Shown here piece by piece: positions 62,659 through 64,000 of a DNA stretch of 64,000 nt; the stretch's first letter is position 1; each line of letters opens with the position of its first letter. The notes beneath the pieces were generated by a model. The model did no database searches. It was not told the DNA's origin and saw nothing but the letters and a program-made list of their open reading frames with translations. A program made the position numbers and the translations under genes. This DNA is from Ferrimonas futtsuensis DSM 18154 (lineage in GTDB: Bacteria > Pseudomonadota > Gammaproteobacteria > Enterobacterales > Shewanellaceae): NCBI RefSeq assembly GCF_000422645.1, contig NZ_AUGL01000008.1:124001-188000 (forward strand). Direction: 5' to 3'.

Positions 62659-63962
62659 GCGATTATTCCATTCGAATCGCCGGGTTCGAACTCAGCGGGT
62701 GCGACCGGGCTCAGTTGGATCTTCAAGGGTTTAACCTGCTGGATATCGACAGCCGCAAACCCGCCTGGCTGACCCTGGTCGGCTTGCAGGGATGCGCTCC
62801 CGAGCAGGTCAGCCAGAAGATGGCCGAGGTGGCCGGCAGCATGAAAGTGGTGCTGGTCGATCCGGATGCCGGTGAGGTGGCCAGCGCGGCCCTGAGCTGC
62901 TGCGCCCAGGACTATCTGTTGGCCCCCCTGGATCTGGAGCAGTTGCACCGCCTGATTCGCCGGCTGATCACCATCGAAAGCAGCCGTGCGGATCTGGTGG
63001 CGGAAGCTCCGGCCAGCCGCCAGCTGCTGATGCTGGCGCATCGCGCCGCCTCCACCGAGGCCAGTGTGCTGCTCTCCGGGGAGAGTGGTACCGGGAAGGA
63101 GCAACTGGCTCGCTACATTCACCGCCACTCAGCCCGGGCGGACAAGCCCTTTGTGGCGGTCAACTGCGCCGCCATTCCGGAATCGATGCTGGAGTCGGTG
63201 CTGTTTGGTCATGCCAAGGGCGCCTTTACCGGTGCCCATGCGGACAAGGCGGGCAAGTTCGAGTTGGCCAACGGCGGCACCCTGCTTCTGGATGAGATTG
63301 GTGAGATGCCGCTGATGCTGCAAGCCAAGCTGCTCAGGGTGTTGCAGGAGCGGGAGGTGGAACGCCTGGGGTGTCACAAGCCCATCAACCTGGATATCCG
63401 CATCATCGCCGCCAGCAACAAGGACCTTCGAAAAGAGGTGAGTGAGAGCAATTTCCGTGAGGATCTCTTCTACCGCCTGGATGTACTGCCTCTGCTCCTG
63501 CCCCCTTTGCGGGACCGCCGCGAGGATATCCTGCCCCTGGCGGATCACCTGCTGGAACGCCACAACCACCTTGCGGGGGATGACAGCTGCTACTTCAGCG
63601 AAGCCGCTCGCGCCGCGCTGCTGGCCCATGACTGGCCGGGGAATGTCCGAGAGCTGGACAACTGCGTACAGCGGGCGCTGGTGATGCGCCGTGGCACCGC
63701 CCTGCAGGCCCTGGAGCTTGGGTTGCCCCAGCAGCAGGTGATGCCAGCGAGCTGTGCCGCCGGCCAGGGGTTGAAGGCCTCCAAGCAGCAGGCGGAGTTC
63801 CAGTACATCATCGACACCCTGAAGCGGTTCGGCGGCCATCGTAGCCGCAGCGCCGAGACCCTGGGGATGACCACCAGGGCGCTGCGTTACAAGATGGCGC
63901 AGATGCGGGAAGCGGGCATCGACGTCGATGCCATTATCAAAAGCGCCGAATGTGCCGCATAG
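62655..63962 (+). CDS. lafK: sigma-54-dependent flagellar regulator LafK
   Basis: 435 residues. An atypical N-terminal receiver-like domain (1-110) precedes the AAA+ domain with Walker A GESGTGKE (142-149), sigma-54-contacting GAFTGA (189-194) and the Walker B region LLLDEIGEM. The Fis-type helix-turn-helix is near the C-terminus ([19 protein letters not shown]). This matches FleQ/FlrC/LafK-type regulators; the position between motY and fliE identifies LafK, activator of lateral flagellar genes. Confidence 0.9.
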   Translation: MSDYSIRIAGFELSGCDRAQLDLQGFNLLDIDSRKPAWLTLVGLQGCAPEQVSQKMAEVAGSMKVVLVDPDAGEVASAALSCCAQDYLLAPLDLEQLHRLIRRLITIESSRADLVAEAPASRQLLMLAHRAASTEASVLLSGESGTGKEQLARYIHRHSARADKPFVAVNCAAIPESMLESVLFGHAKGAFTGAHADKAGKFELANGGTLLLDEIGEMPLMLQAKLLRVLQEREVERLGCHKPINLDIRIIAASNKDLRKEVSESNFREDLFYRLDVLPLLLPPLRDRREDILPLADHLLERHNHLAGDDSCYFSEAARAALLAHDWPGNVRELDNCVQRALVMRRGTALQALELGLPQQQVMPASCAAGQGLKASKQQAEFQYIIDTLKRFGGHRSRSAETLGMTTRALRYKMAQMREAGIDVDAIIKSAECAA

Positions 63963-63978
63963 AGGAAGCTGAGCAATC

Positions 63979-64000
63979 ATGAGCATTAATACCGAGCAAT
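63979..64000 (+). CDS. fliE: start of putative fliE, truncated by window
   Basis: Only seven codons (MSINTEQ) are present, after an AGAGGAAG site. In lateral loci lafK is followed by fliE (hook-basal body junction protein), so this identity is inferred from position alone. Confidence 0.4.

Overview
The window reads as a chromosomal segment of a marine gammaproteobacterium of the order Alteromonadales, most like Ferrimonas or Shewanella. This is judged from gene content and order, not from a search. The base composition is fairly GC-rich. Supporting signs are the enteric/Shewanella-type block ybfF-DUF2788-ybfE-fldA beside seqA-pgm, the alaA-yfbR pair, AstE and the Bkd complex, a second (lateral-type) flagellar locus, and several multihaem c-type cytochrome lipoproteins.

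Layout. 1-3.7 kb: a truncated alpha/beta hydrolase, a small membrane protein and the peroxide-scavenging pair ahpC-ahpF. 3.7-9.6 kb: a PAS-GGDEF-EAL-CZB cyclic-di-GMP protein, a secreted hydrolase/lipoprotein pair and a phage-CII-like regulator. 9.7-31 kb: mostly housekeeping genes (rsgA, dgt, yfbR, alaA, fldA, ybfE, ybfF, seqA, pgm, msrA, astE, the bkd E1alpha/E1beta/E2 operon, nadA). A strong Fur box lies between a DUF2325 gene and a BtuF-like binding protein. 31-34.8 kb: an orphan prepilin, a CHAD protein, a tandem tRNA-Ser(GGA) array with decayed copies, a methyltransferase and an FKBP isomerase.

34.8-48.6 kb is an accessory block. It holds an AraC regulator, two paralogous octahaem lipoproteins, two tetrahaem lipoproteins, two paralogous TetR regulators and a LuxR-type regulator. 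Parts of it are clearly more AT-rich than the surroundings. It is bracketed by a 26-bp direct repeat (25/26 identical) lying in terminator-like sequence. The first octahaem gene has an A8 tract that puts its lipoprotein signal peptide out of frame, whereas its paralogue has A7 and is in frame. This block is the best candidate for an undescribed respiratory or extracellular electron-transfer system.

48.7-54.4 kb: a four-gene beta-oxidation operon (thiolase, hydratase/dehydrogenase, acyl-CoA dehydrogenase, alpha-methylacyl-CoA racemase-like), probably for branched acyl chains. 54.5-64 kb: a NUDIX hydrolase, then a lateral-type flagellar locus. fliMNPQR-flhBA run leftward, and motY-lafK-fliE (cut by the window end) run rightward.
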